Assembly (NCBI GenBank): GCA_028564675.1
Contig: JAOVVO010000191.1
Coordinates: 1-64,000 of the forward strand
Origin: Onchocerca lupi
Taxonomy: Eukaryota > Nematoda > Chromadorea > Rhabditida > Onchocercidae
Reading direction: 5' to 3'
DNA: 64,000 bases
Shown: positions 50,256 to 63,007 of the stretch, piece after piece
Layout: every line of letters starts with the position of its first letter
How positions within the stretch are numbered: position 1 is the stretch's first letter
The notes under the pieces: generated by a model
What the model was told of the DNA's origin: nothing
What the model saw: only the letters and a program-made list of their open reading frames with translations
The model's database searches: none
Translations under genes and position numbers: made by a program

Positions 50256-51609
50256 TGGGAATGAACGGAAAATGTTTAGTTCAAAATAAAAGATAGAGGT
50301 CTCATTAAAATTGATTTCTCATAAGAACTCTTCTCCATTTGATATTTTTTCATCTGTAGACATGTGTTAAAGATTTTTTTTTTTATTCTGGTGGCGAATT
50401 TCAAAAAACTATGAAACATGAAAAATATGAAAAAGAAAAGCTTTAAAAGGTATATAAAATAATTTTAAGAAAAATTTTGGTTGATGATTTTTCGTTATTT
50501 TATAACAAAATTTTTAATATTTATACCCCATAATCTTTTCATATTTTGAATTCATTTAGAATGCTGCAACTTGACAAAAGTTCATAAAAATTTTGTTGAA
50601 GTTTTAATGAATTTTTAATGACTTATATAAGATTATTCACTGAATAATGATTAAATTAGATGATTTTCAATCAATTTACTGATTAAAATGATACTGTACT
50701 TTTGTGCTCGTTACTCTAATGATGAATAATTAAACTTGGCATTCTTTATAATAAAATAATATGGTCACGATAATGATGATGATAATGATAATGATGATTA
50801 TGGTAATTATCACGTTAACACTGATGACTAATGGTTGATAACTGTAATGATAAGCATGTTATAGAAATAATGATAAAGATGTATTTTATACAAACCAGTT
50901 TACTTTTTCATAAGAAACAAATTTCATTTTGTCTTTTATTTTGTCCTTTAAAGAGAAAGATACATGAATGAATGAATGATGCGAATTTTTTGAGAGAAGG
51001 TAAAATTTTTTGAAATTACTTTCTGGTTCATCATAAATAATCATTTTCGATATTTTCTCGATCACAGAGAAATATTTCGATGAAATTACTGATTAAATAT
51101 GGAAGCGTATATTTTTAAAATCAAAATTTTGAATTTTAGTAGTATGGCTTTAAAATGGGATAGAAGATTGAGAGAAATCATTGTTTCTTAAAACTAAAAA
51201 GTTGGAAGTTTAGCATTTAGTCAGCTTTCTTTCTTCTTTGGTACACCATTTGTTAAGTGCTTTGTCCTTTATCGTAGACATAAAGCAATTCTCTAGAAAA
51301 AATGATAAGAATTAGTGTTTCAGATCAAATTTAATAAAAGCAAGATTGATTGCTGGAATTAAATTAAATTATCTGAATTGCAGAAATTTGATTTCCTTTT
51401 TCAAAAACGACGAATTTGTTTTGCCATAAATTTGCAATACTTTCTAGTATATACAAGACTGGAATTAAGTCTTGTTAGAATTTCGTATCACTTCCTATTG
51501 ACATCAATGTTCGAATTATCATTGCTCATTTCTTCTACAGATTTTATCAGTGAAAATTATTTCCACTCATTTCTCGAATTGATTTCTTCTTTCTCGAACT
51601 CTTTTTAGG
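48075..51609. other. Intergenic DNA between TTL copies 2 and 3
   Basis: No gene seen. 48080-48740 repeats the 3' flank of copy 1. A poly-T run of 54 bases lies at 50201-50254. From about 50300 to the start of TTL 3 the sequence matches 59470-60720 in front of TTL 6, including a GAT/AAT-rich stretch around 50760-50830. A CTTTTTAG acceptor ends at 51608. Confidence 0.65.
50201..50254. repeat. Poly-T tract, 54 bases
   Basis: The longest homopolymer in the window. It lies just left of the duplicated block that carries TTL 3; the matching block of TTL 6 has no such run. Its length may be uncertain in the assembly. Confidence 0.9.
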
Positions 51610-52449
51610 ATGATGATCTTTTGCTACATAATTGTACTGCTTGGAATTGGTGCATTTTCTGTAAATGCAGGCGTTATTGGCTCAATTCAAGGTGTTACGG
51701 TGACTGGTCGTCTTGCGTGTGGAAGCAAATCAGTACGTGATGTTGAAGTTCAACTTTGGGAAGAAGATACCGGTGAGCTTATTACATTTGCAATCTTCAT
51801 TTTCTGCAAAAATGCAATTAAACTTACAATTTTTAGTGAAAACAATAGATAAAATTTTGCCTTTTGATAAAAACGAAATGTTAGAATGGCATTACTGATT
51901 TTGAGAAATGATTGATCTGAAATATTTGAATTATTTAAGGTGATCCTGATGATCTGCTAAATACCACACGCTCTGATGATAAGGGAGCTTTTGAAGTATA
52001 CGGTGAAGATAAGGAAGTGACCGCAATTGAACCCTATCTAGTCATTAAGCATAGCTGTGAGAATGGCATTATCAATCCGGTCAATTTTCAAATTTTGAAT
52101 TTTTTTTTTTTTTTTTTTTGAATTTAAGCAAATCAATTTTATTGGAATAAATATTGGCACTATCAATTTTGTAATTTATTGAATTTTTCATTTTGTGACA
52201 TTTTAAAAGACAATACCATTTTAACTAACTTTTTCTTAACTACAAAAGGAAAGAAATATAGAAAAAATCAATATCATTGAAGTCAAGAATTATTATCATT
52301 ATTGTCATGAAATTATTTAATCCTTTCAGAAATGTACAATCACTGATGAATATCCAGTTCCAAAAGAGTTTATTGGTAAAACTTACGATATGCATATCGT
52401 AAGTTTGAATATCGCCGGGAAGAATCATAATAGAAATTGTAATGAGTAA
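51610..52449 (+). CDS. Transthyretin-like family protein, copy 3
   Basis: Exons 51610-51772, 51940-52079 and 52330-52449 encode 140 residues from the first of two adjacent ATGs. The signal peptide is MMIFCYIIVLLGIGAFSVNA. The mature part shows GVTVTGRLACG, VRDVEVQLWEEDTG, DPDDLLNTT, VYGEDKEV, IEPYLVIKHSC, KCTITDEYPVPKEFIGKTYD, and ends in RNCNE. Four TTL cysteines are present. The intron 2 donor is GTCAAT, unusual at +3 but shared with copy 6. A poly-T run sits in intron 2. AATAAA is at 52544-52549. It lies in a block duplicated around TTL 6, its closest relative here. Confidence 0.95.
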
Positions 52450-52549
52450 TCAATGAAATGATCGATAATTGAAATAATACAAAAAATTTTTTGAAATAGA
52501 GAAAACATAGCTTCGAATATTATTGTTTGCTTAATTACTTATTAATAAA

Positions 52550-54212
52550 ACATTTTTTGTATGCAATTTTTTGATTCAATTATGCTTTATGGAAGAAATC
52601 ATCCTGAAATATATATTTGAAATTTTAATATTTTATTCTTTTTTGTTTTTTACAATTTATAATTTCTTTTTGATTTAATAATTGAATTAGTTAATGATAC
52701 AATACAATTTTTATTCTTATAACAAAATATTTAGGATGTAACCATTGCATTTTCATTTTTGTCGAAATCGAGCTAAATTAATCACAATATATTTTTCTCA
52801 TAAAATTACTGATACAATAAGCGTTATATGATATAATTATCATTTTTGTATATACAATGAAAAAGTTGAGCAGTTTTGTCGAGAATAATCTAAATCAAGT
52901 TCTAATTCTTATTTAATATACCATAATCTTCTTATATGCTTTAATAGAAAAAACTTCTATTTTTGTTTCTTGGTGATAAGTGGCCAAGTTTTATACTAAA
53001 AAGAAAATAATGTGCCTAGTATTGGAACCACAAAAGTGCATCTTTATGCCTGATCGCTTGGCTTTTCTTTGATCAAAATTTTGAAATTTAAAAGTGCTTT
53101 ATAAATTTTCCTACTCGTAAACTTGTAAGAAGCAAGTTAGTTTAATCAAAATCACTGATTATCAAATCACATTAATGGATCATTTGTTAGTTTTCTTTTC
53201 TCTTTGATATCATTGATTTATAGATTTATCCTCTCATTACAACTTTTATATTTCTAAAATTTTTTCAATAGTATGATTTCCTTCTTCTTCTTCTCATCTA
53301 TTCAAGTTTGAAATATAAAATTAAGAAACAATAAATAAGATTAAAATCTAAAAAATCAATCAAACGATGATTCATTTTTACTGATGTTTACTATGAGTCA
53401 TCGGAAGTAGAATTTAAAAAACAGTAAATAAGATCGAAATCTAAAAAAATCAATCAATGATGTTTATTATGAGTCATCAGGAGTGTAATTTAGTTATGAT
53501 GCCAAATATTAAACAAGAAACTAAAAAATCATGAAATTATTTTATTGTTATTTATTTCTTTTTACGAGAAGTTTCCATTTAAAAATATTGAGGAAATAAT
53601 TTTTTTTTCAGCAAATTTTAAAGTAATTACTCAAATATTGCTTGAAATATTAATTCAAAACAAAAATTTCTCACTATAGTGAATATTTGATAATTATTAT
53701 AAAAAATGCATCATTTCTTTTTTCCCTTTTTTAAACTTATCATCTTAAAATTGAATCATTTTCGAACGCATTCTAAGTTTATCAATAGTATAGTAATAGT
53801 TCTAACTGCTTGAAAATTATTTTTCTGAGAAAAAGAGGATAGTTGTAAATTTCAATTATTATCCAATCATGAGCCAGAACACAGATTATTATCCAAATAA
53901 TATTTTTTAACGATAGTTTTTAAATCTCTAGGAAGAGATGAAGAAATAAAAAGTCCTATAAACAAACCTAATTTCTGAGTTTTTATTAGTCGCCATCAAA
54001 TTACCCATCAAATTCCTTAAACTTAACAAGTATTATCAGTGAAAAAATTTTAGACAACGTTAATTTTTCAATTTTGCTGACGTTAGTTCGAAATAATTGG
54101 ACTATTTCATTTCTTTGATTATACTGCGAAATTGATAATTCGTCTTATTTCGAATATATCTTTGTAAGTTTCTAGAGAAATTAAAAATTTATCAAGAGAT
54201 AAAATTTTTTAG
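52550..54212. other. Intergenic DNA between TTL copies 3 and 4
   Basis: No gene. 52550-52735 matches 61587-61748 behind TTL 6. 52770-53850 resembles 39805-40770 (shared ATGCCTGATCGCTTGGCTTT). TTTTTTAG at 54212 is the likely SL acceptor for TTL 4. Confidence 0.65.
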
Positions 54213-54214
54213 CC

Positions 54215-54653
54215 ATGTTCATCAGTTGTGTGATATTGTTGTCTTTCTCCATAGTTTCGACATTTGCTATGGGAAGCATTAAAAATGTAACTGTCAAAGG
54301 TCAGGTCGCATGCAGCGATCGATCGCAAAAAGATGTTGAAATACAATTGTGGGAACGTGATACACGTAAGTTCGACTTATTTCATTTTGATCGAACACAA
54401 ACTTCTATCTTTCCTTTTCCTGTAAATTGATATTTGTATCTGATAATAATTTAAGTTAATTTTAACCTAATTGATGTTATAAAGTTTTAAATTTAATTTT
54501 TAGTGGATCCGGATGATTTGCTGAATACGACAAAGACCGATGCTCGTGGAAATTTTAAGATATATGGAGAAGAGAATGAAGTAAACAACATTGAACCGTA
54601 TCTAATAATAGTACACAGCTGCGATAATGGTGTCGTTAATCCGGTAAATTCAA

Positions 54654-54684
<31 letters not shown>

Positions 54685-55163
54685 AATAGTAATTTCTACA
54701 AACAAATTCGTAATGTATGATGCTTTATTCTTTAAGCCAGGATTTCTCTTAATTGCAAATCGTTCTAATGAACGATATCAAATCAGACGGATTTTTATGA
54801 AATGATTTTACCAAAGCATACATGACAACACTAATTATTAATTATGTGCAATGATTCTATGATAGTAATAATATAAAGGTGATTGTTGCTGCTATTATTT
54901 CGGTAAACAACTTTTAAATTTTGAAAGAAACTGTGAAAATTGTGAAACATTGTGAAACTTTAATATAAATTCTAATTCAATTGAAATTTAAATAGAACTT
55001 AATGATGTCGTTTATATTTCTTTATTTTTTTTTTTTTTTTTTTTAACAGAAATGTTCAATAAAAGATCGATATGAAATTCCGAAAGAATATGTCGGTGGA
55101 ACATATGACATGGGCATTGTAAGCTTGAATATTGTCAAAAGTCGACAGAAGAATTGCGTATAA
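54215..55163 (+). CDS. Transthyretin-like family protein, copy 4
   Basis: Exons 54215-54365, 54504-54643 and 55050-55163 encode 134 residues. The signal peptide is MFISCVILLSFSIVSTFAMG. The mature part reads IKNVTVKGQVACS, KDVEIQLWERDT, LDPDDLLNTTKTDARGNF, IYGEENEV, IEPYLIIVHSC, KCSIKDRYEIPKEYVGGTYD, and ends QKNCV. Four family cysteines are present. The start lies two bases after a strong TTTTTTAG acceptor. Intron 2 has poly-T runs at both ends. No AATAAA is seen close to the stop. Confidence 0.95.
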
Positions 55164-57098
55164 AAGCAACAAGTGATCAAATAATATTAAAATTTTCATG
55201 CGATATGTCTTTTTTTTTTTTTTTTTTTTGCGACAATTTTCGCTCATAATTGTATCTGGCATAATTGAATTTATCGTAATTTTGAAATAATAGAGATTTT
55301 TTTTTTTTTAACTGAATTTACCACTAACAATTTATTATTTCCTGCTTAATTTTATAAATTATATGAAAAATTTCCATCAATTAATTTCTATCACAGAAAA
55401 TAAAATATTTCTGAAACATTTTAAAGCTATGTCTTGAAACTTTCTGGTAAGTTCTTTTTTTTCTTCAAGAATGCATTTCGAATTCTTTTTTAGATATTTG
55501 ATTTATTGCTTAACTCAATTTTACATTCTTCCGATCTCGAAATACTTCTTACAAGGTTAAATTCTATTTTTCTAAGTATTACTTTTAAAAATATATAAAT
55601 TGACTGATCATCCATCTTTTCTCATTTCCTCTCCTCAACAGTAATTACTCATTCATGAAAATTTGGTAAAAAGTGCAAAAAAAAACAATGTTCTTGATTC
55701 TGTAGTTCAATTTGAAATAGTCGATTCGGAGTGGAAAAACAACTTGTCGATTGATTTGGCTCATTAATGCAAATTAATTTGAAATAGTATTCCAATTAGT
55801 GAAAACTAATATAAAATATATACAAACCTTCATAATCATTTTCACATACATAATAATTATATTTGAAATTAATCAAAAAACAAATGATTGATTGGTAAAA
55901 TTTTGATTTGAATCGATATGATAATGATAGGAAACCCAGTTCTGTGTAAAGAATTCTCATTATCATTTCTCTACTTTTGTTCAAACAGGTTATTGATGAT
56001 AAGAAATACTGTCGTACATTTACCCATTTATTCACTTAACATTCAAAATGATTACATTACGGAGCGTTTTCCCTGAAATCGACAAAATTTTTTTCCTTTT
56101 TTTTTTTCTTTTTTCGAATTTTTAGCTAATAATTGTTGTGATAACATCAAAATATCTCTTATAAACTATGCTTATAGGACACGTTTATAGGAGATGTCGG
56201 AATATTTTTAACATTTTGCAAAATTTATTTGGTAATCACTTTTCTTATCAAAATTTTTTCGCTCTAAATTATCAAATCAGTTTCTTTTCACTTTGACCGA
56301 CATTTGTTTTATAAAAGAATTTGAAATTATTGATAAAATCAAATTATATTTGATTTTATTAAATTAAAAGCTTCAGATAATATCATAAATTATATATAAG
56401 ATTTTAATATCATAAAGATATCAACTGGAAAAAAGAAAAAAAAAAAACTCATAGGAAAAAAATATAAATTAAATAACCAAAAAAAAAGCATATATCATAA
56501 AATTATAATTTTCATCAATGTTAATCAAATTTTTTTAACGTGTTAAAAGACAGAGGCAGTTTCATTTTCAAATGAAATGACGTAAAAATTGCGTGAATAA
56601 GCGCAAGTAAGTAAAATTCCCATCATTACTAGTTTTTATACAAACGATGTCATCATTAATTATTGATAGATAATTTCTTTGCTCTAATTTTTCAGTATTT
56701 CGAATTTGATTATTTCAAGTAATCATCTTCGAATCATCATTTACTATGACAAAAATATTACAGGATTTCGTGCGCGTCCTACGCTCATTAACAATTAATG
56801 AATTATACTGTTCATCCAATTAAATAAAAAAAAGAAAAAATTTATAATTTTTATTTTAAAATTTAATCTAATAATTTCAAACTTTATAATTTTAATTTTA
56901 TAATCTACATTTATTATCCAATTAATTTTAATTTTATTACTTTCATATTTCCTTATCTTTTTATCACTTTGTAATCTATTTTAAATTATAATTGCTTATT
57001 TGCGTATATTAACCAAATATTTTCAAAATTTAATAAAATTAATATATTTTTATACTGTAAAACCAATTCTGCAATTCAAAAATTAACAATTTTCATAG
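55164..57098. other. Intergenic DNA between TTL copies 4 and 5
   Basis: I see no gene on either strand, and no duplication partner was recognised in the window. Poly-T runs occur at 55210-55229 and 55297-55309. CATAG at 57098 is the probable acceptor for TTL 5. Confidence 0.6.
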
Positions 57099-57103
57099 AC
57101 TAA

Positions 57104-57371
57104 ATGCTGTATATTGTACTTTTCCTGTGGTCATTAGCTGGATGTCCATCAATGTTGGCAGCAATATGTTCTACATATAATATTACGGTAACTGGACAAT
57201 TAGGTTGTGGTGATCGAGCATTAAAGAATGTGCTAGTAGAACTGCTTGAAGATGATACAAGTAAATTTGTATTAGTTATAATTAAAATTTTTATTTTAGT
57301 TGTTAAATAAATGAATTTTCGAGCAATTTTTAAATTTTAACTGTTACAGTTCTGCGATGATTTTATTAATT

Positions 57372-57407
<36 letters not shown>

Positions 57408-58047
57408 TTAATTTCAAAAAATGCGAAAGAAGTTTTTTTTTTTCAAATTTCTATTTTTTGCAAACACTAGATTTTAGAAACATTTTTTCTTTCTTTGTTT
57501 TTTTTTTTTGTTTTATTTATTGTAATTATAAAAAAACATTGAGCAAAATTTCAGTTGATCCAGATGATTTATTGAACACTACACAAAGTAATAGCAAAGG
57601 ATATTTTTCAATTTATGGTGAAGAATGTGAAGTTGGTAGTATTGAACCGTACCTACGAATAACTCATAATTGTGAGGATGGTGCACTTTCTGAGGTAATA
57701 CTTTAAATGATTAAAAGTTTGCAAAAAAGTAAAAATCATTTTGGTAACTATTGAGATGATTTGTGATGATTCAAATAAAATGTAAATGTAGCATGAATCA
57801 TTTGTTTCAACTTTTTACATAAATTTTTTTACAAAAGAAGGAAATACTGAAAGAAGAAAAGTAAAAAAATATTATTTTCAAAACTTTCAATTAATTGTTT
57901 TAATTTTTTTTTCGATGCATATTTTTGCAGAATTGCATCATTACGGATGATTTTCCAATTCCAACAAGTAAAATTGGCAGCACTTATAATATGGGAATTA
58001 TTTCTTTAAATATTGCTCGAATGAATCACAAAAAAAATTGTCGTTAA
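57104..58047 (+). CDS. Transthyretin-like family protein, copy 5 (extra cysteines)
   Basis: Exons 57104-57260, 57555-57694 and 57931-58047 encode 137 residues. The signal peptide starts MLYIVLFLWSLAGCPSMLAA. The mature part shows YNITVTGQLGCG, LKNVLVELLEDDT, DPDDLLNTTQSNSKGYFSIY, IEPYLRITHNC, NCIITDDFPIPTSKIGSTYN, and ends KKNCR. It has two cysteines beyond the family four: one just after the predicted signal cleavage (ICSTYN) and one in GEECEV, which could form a third disulfide. The usual Leu-Trp in VELW is Leu-Leu here. Intron 1 is T-rich. Confidence 0.93.
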
Positions 58048-60719
58048 TTATCTCATCATATCATTTTTTGTCGAAATCAAAATTTAAAAAAGTGATAAAC
58101 AATTAATTTAACTGTAAATGTGAATATATGAATGGAAATCAAACAATTATTTCAATTTTAAATTTCATTGGAAAGATTTGAAAAATTTTTCATACATAAT
58201 TCATTATAATGTATGTTATACATGTGTCATTGTGGTTATTTTAAATTGAATTAAATTAAAAATTAATTTACTTGATAATTACAACACTTTGCCTGAAAAG
58301 ATTAACTTTATCTATGGTTTGTGAGATGTCGGTTTTACTGTATTAAATTGTACGGTAGCGTGCAAATTGATCCTACTGTAAAAACAACAGTTCCTATTTG
58401 AAGAAACTAAGCTGATATTCCGAATAAAATCAATAATAAGTTAATTAATTAATTTCTCTGAAATTACAACTACTCAAGATATTTCAGATAGTCGGAAATA
58501 ATTAAGGAAGAAATTAATATTTTTATAGCATAAATAGCAATTGAATTATTATTGGCTATTCTTTAATTAAGACCTAAGTAATCAATTGAGCAAATAATTA
58601 GTTGATTAATTCAATATGATATAATCGATAAATTTAAACATTCATACTTTAACAATTAGTTTGATCAGAAATAAAAACAAAAATTAAAGAACTAAAATAC
58701 TTTGGAAAAAATCGATTTTAGATTATTCAAAATAAATTTTCTACATATACAACCAGATTATCTTGGCCATTATCGATATTAATTTTGGTAGCTAGAATTT
58801 CAAGCTAGAATTTTTTGGTCAATTTCAAACTACAGAAACTAAAAATATTGTAAATGTTATTAAAGAAAATTAATTTCTTCAGCAAATTAAAAGTAATATC
58901 AAAAAGCATAAAAAAAAATTTTTGGTGCATATGAAAAAATATTTTGACAATAATTGTTTCTTCCATTAATAATTCGCAAATGCTTTGTAGACAAAAACAA
59001 AAAAAAATTCATCCCAGCAAAAATTTCATCAAATATTCTCAAAATGTCTTTTGCAAATTTATCTGCTAATTCTTTCATGATTTTTTTGTGTTAGACAAGT
59101 TTAGTTTAATATTTTATGACAAATTATGAATCGTCTCAAAAATGATGTCGTTCGAAGAATATACGATGTATTCAAGCGATTCTTGAAGTTTTAGAAAGTT
59201 AGAGATTTTTTTAAATACATCAATGTTTCATGTATTACATACGCAGTATTATTTTTGCGATAGTTCGCAATCAATCTAAAATATTCGAATTAAAATTCTC
59301 GAGCACATAAAATTTCCCGGAATCAAAATCAAATTTACAAAAGATTCAATCCATTAATTCACTAAATTATATGAGAATATTTGATGTTTTTTTTGCGAAA
59401 TAAATATTTTTTTCTCATTGTCTACAAAGAATCAATTATTAATAAGAGAAGAAATTTATTTTCAAAATTCTTTTCTCATGCATCAAAAATTTTCACTCTT
59501 TTCGATATTGCTTAATTGACATTTTTTACCTGTAGAAATGTGTTAAGAATTTTTTTTTCATTCTGGTAAAAATGAAAGTTATAAAAAATGCATAAAATAA
59601 ATTTAAAAAAAATTTTTGATTGGTATTTTTTGTTATTTCATAACAAAATTTTTAACATTTCTTACCGAAAACCTTTTCATATTTTAAAAACATTTAGAAT
59701 GTTGCAACTTAACAAAAATTTATAAAAATTCTGTTAAAATTTTAGTAAATTCCAACTGGCTTATATAAAATCGTTCGCTGAATAATGATCAAACTGGATG
59801 ATTTTCAATTAGTTTGTTCGCCAAAATGATCTTTTAATTTTGCGCTCGTTTTCTCTAATGATGTATAATTAAACTTGGGATCTTTATAATAAAATAATAT
59901 GATCACGATGGCGATAATAATGATGATCATAATCACGATAATCATCATACTGATTAGTGCTTGATAACTGTATAAATTAACAGCTATAGTAATGATGATG
60001 ACGCGTTTTGTACAAAATCATCTTTACTCTTTCATAGGAATTAAATTTTATTTTGTCCTTTAAAACGAAGATATATGAATAAATAAATGATGCAAACTTT
60101 CTAAGAGGTGTAATTTTTTTGAAAATAAAATATTATAGAGAAATCATCGATCAAATATGTGAGAACCCATCTTAAAAATAAAAATTTCGAACTGATTTCA
60201 GTAGTAAGGCTTTATGATGGGATAGAAGATGAAGAATCATTATTTCTTGAAATTTAGAAATTTGAAGCTTTTTGAGCTTTTGACTTAATCAGCTTTTGAT
60301 TTATAATAAATAGTTCCATCTTCTTTGGTGCACCTTTCGTTTAGTCTTTTGCCTTATATCATAAACGGAAACAATCTTGCAAAAGGAATGATAATCAAAT
60401 TTAATAGTTATGAACACTGTATATGATGAATTAAAGCAAAATATCCTAAATTCTTGAAGTGTGAATAGTTGCATTGAAATTATTATAATTAAATTAAGTT
60501 ATTTAATTGCAGAAATTTGAGTTTTTTTTTTTCTTTCAGAATAATAAATTTGGATTTCACATAAACTTCCAGTAATTTCTAATATATACAAGACTGACAC
60601 TTAATCTTGTTAGAACTTCTTATTAAAATCAATGTCCGAGTATCATCGCTCATTTCTTCTATAGATATTATCAGTGAAAATTATTTCCATTTATTTCTCG
60701 AATTGATTTCGCCTTTCAG
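58048..60719. other. Intergenic DNA between TTL copies 5 and 6
   Basis: No gene. 58861-59400 resembles 63390-63700 (near the terminal TTL exon). 59470-60720 matches the 5' flank of TTL 3. The SL acceptor CTTTCAG ends at 60719. Confidence 0.65.
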
Positions 60720-60720
60720 A

Positions 60721-61478
60721 ATGATCTTATGTTACATAATTGTATTGTTTGGAATTGATGCAATTTCTGCAAATGCAGGCGTTATTGAAACACTTCAAGG
60801 TATCACTGTGGTCGGTAAATTTACGTGTGGAACCAAACCAATACGTGGTGTTCAAGTTCAAATTTGGGAAGAAGATACCGGAAGTGAATTTCTTTTCATG
60901 CTAAATATGTTAATATTTTGTGCAAAAAATTAACTTTCAAAAATGGAAACAATAAATAAAATTCTGTCTGTTGACAAAGTCAAAAAATATAACGGCATTA
61001 CTGATTATGATTGATCTGAAACATTTGAATTATTTCAGATGATCCGGATGATCTGCTAAATACCACATTCTCGGATGCTAAGGGAGCTTTTGGACTATAC
61101 GGTCAAGATATGGAAGCGACTACAATTGAACCTTACTTGGTCACTAAGCATAACTGTGATAATGGCGTTATCAATCCGGTCAACTTTCGCAATTTTTAAA
61201 AACAATTTTTTAAATTCAAGCAAATCAATTTTTTCGATTAAATATTTGACATTACGAATTTGTTACTCTTGAACTTCTCATATTTGGTATTTCAAGTGAT
61301 AGCGTAATTTTAAGTTTTTTGAAAATTTCATTAATGTGACGAAATTATTCGATCTTTTCAGAATTGTACAGTCATTGATGAATATTCAATTCCAAAGGAG
61401 TTTGTTGGTAAAACTTACAATATGCATACCATAAGTTTAGATACCGCCGGGATGAATCATGGAAAGAAGTGTGGATAA
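60721..61478 (+). CDS. Transthyretin-like family protein, copy 6
   Basis: Exons 60721-60883, 61039-61178 and 61362-61478 encode 139 residues. The ATG is one base after a CTTTCAG acceptor. The signal peptide is MILCYIIVLFGIDAISANA. The mature part reads GITVVGKFTCG, IRGVQVQIWEEDTG, DPDDLLNTTFSDAKGAF, IEPYLVTKHNC, NCTVIDEYSIPKEFVGKTYN, and ends GKKCG. Relative to copy 3 the exon 1 donor has moved: copy 3 uses CCG|GTGAGC, but here that GT is gone and the usable donor is CCGGAA|GTGAAT. This keeps the phase and adds one residue. AATAAA is at 61581-61586. Confidence 0.93.
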
Positions 61479-61748
61479 ATAATTAATGAAATGATCGATG
61501 ATTGATTAGATAATACAAAAATTTTCTTGAACTAAAGAAAATATAATTTTGAAGGCTATTATTTGTTTTAATTACTTATTAATAAAGCAATCGTATGTGC
61601 AATTCTTTGACTTAATTATATCTTGTGAAAAATATTACGTTCAAATACATATGTAAATTTAAAACTTTATTTTTCTTTTTCTACAATTTATGGTTCATTT
61701 TTGATAATTCAATTAGTTAACGAAAATGCATGATTTTTATTCTTATTA

Positions 61749-63000
61749 CTAGCTGATTCGGCCATGTTCTGTGTGTCGATCTAGCTAATCTATACGGGCC
61801 GTTCGCGCTTCGCGTGTCTAGCTCCAGCTAGTCTATATAAATAAAAATGTGAATGTTCGTTTGTTCAAAATCTTAAATTTAAACATTAATTCGAAATCTT
61901 GATATCGAAAGTCTTATCTATTGCTTTAAAAATTTTAGCATAACGTTGCATTCGAATACGTGCATGGTTTTATATACATACGTGCTGTAGCTTAGTCTAA
62001 TTAAGAAGAAAAAAAAGAGAAGAGAAATAACATGTTCCTAGTATTGGGGGGAAAAAAAACTGAAAACTGATGCTTTGTAATTTGATTTGTAAATTGCTTA
62101 GACTGGAGATTGATTCTTGCTATTGTGATTCGGCTAATTTATCAATAAATGTGAGGTTTTTTGTGCCTTGTATGACAGAGATGAATCCTGTTAAGAAAGG
62201 TTATACTAACTGATGAAGAGGGGTTCTTCATAACAAACAATTATCAAAAAATATCCAGGCAAACTGATCACTGGATTATACTTTCATTTTTCGCTGATAG
62301 AAAAGAATGCTGTTCAACTGAATTGTCGGATTGTTGAATTTATGTTTATCGTCTGGCAACGGAACCAGGGAGCCGGGTTTATGATAAATTTGTCCTTGCA
62401 CTTTGAAAAAATTGATATGAATTGTGTCTTAACGATTTCTGGCCAAACGACGTCATTTGAAAGCAGGAGTTGTATTTCCTGATAAAAGATAGAAAATGCC
62501 TTAAATCGGCAATATATCCGGCGAGCAAAGTTTTTAACGATTCTGGGTTCTCTAAACTGAAGGAGTTTAATTTTTCCAGAGGTACAATATGTCCTTTCGT
62601 TTCTCCATTAAATTTCAGAGCTTTTCAACAAAAAACAGGAGATCAGCGTCAAAAATGACTCCGTATTCAGAATCATGTAATTACAATCGCTTTGCATTCC
62701 GGTACAATCCAGTTGATGATTATAGTTTGAGCAGGAATGTTCTGATTGGCACTATGAAGTGTGTCTCATTGCAAAACTTTTTTTCAGCCATTTTCAGCCA
62801 TTTTGTTAAGAACAAAGCAGATCTGAAGCTGCAGAACACGATCGACGTACTCGCAACAATGATCCTCAAGTCTGGCTGCATTTCGCTCTGCTCTCTTTTG
62901 AGCCATTCTTTATCTTTTTCGCTCGTTCGCTGATGGCTGTTCTTTTTTAATTTAATTTGCGATTAATCATTTCCCTCTGTTCTGCGAGTATAACGACCTA
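61749..63000 (-). mobile_element. Helitron-superfamily element, 5' end not found, rearranged
   Basis: The minus-strand 3' end is CTAG at 61749, next to host ATTCTTATTA, which matches the 3' flank of TTL 3 (TTATTCTTATAACAAAAT). About 85 bases inside lies TCTATATAAATAAAAATGTG on the plus strand, the inverted 5'-end-like sequence also found in the other two copies. Minus-strand Helitron coding relics occur at about 62400-62630 and 62790-62950, but 62635-62790 reads on the plus strand. No minus-strand TC start was located, so the right boundary is approximate. Confidence 0.65.
62400..62950 (-). pseudogene. Helitron N-terminal coding relic with internal inversion
   Basis: Flanks read on the minus strand (KALKFNGETKG then KLNSFSLEN; and the Arg/Glu-rich linker near 62850-62950). 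The middle, 62635-62790, reads on the plus strand as broken versions of QKTGDQRQK, ITIALHSGTI and a degenerate SHCKT. The same pieces at 11.1-11.65 kb are all on one strand. Many stops are present. Confidence 0.55.
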
Positions 63001-63007
63001 AGTTTAA

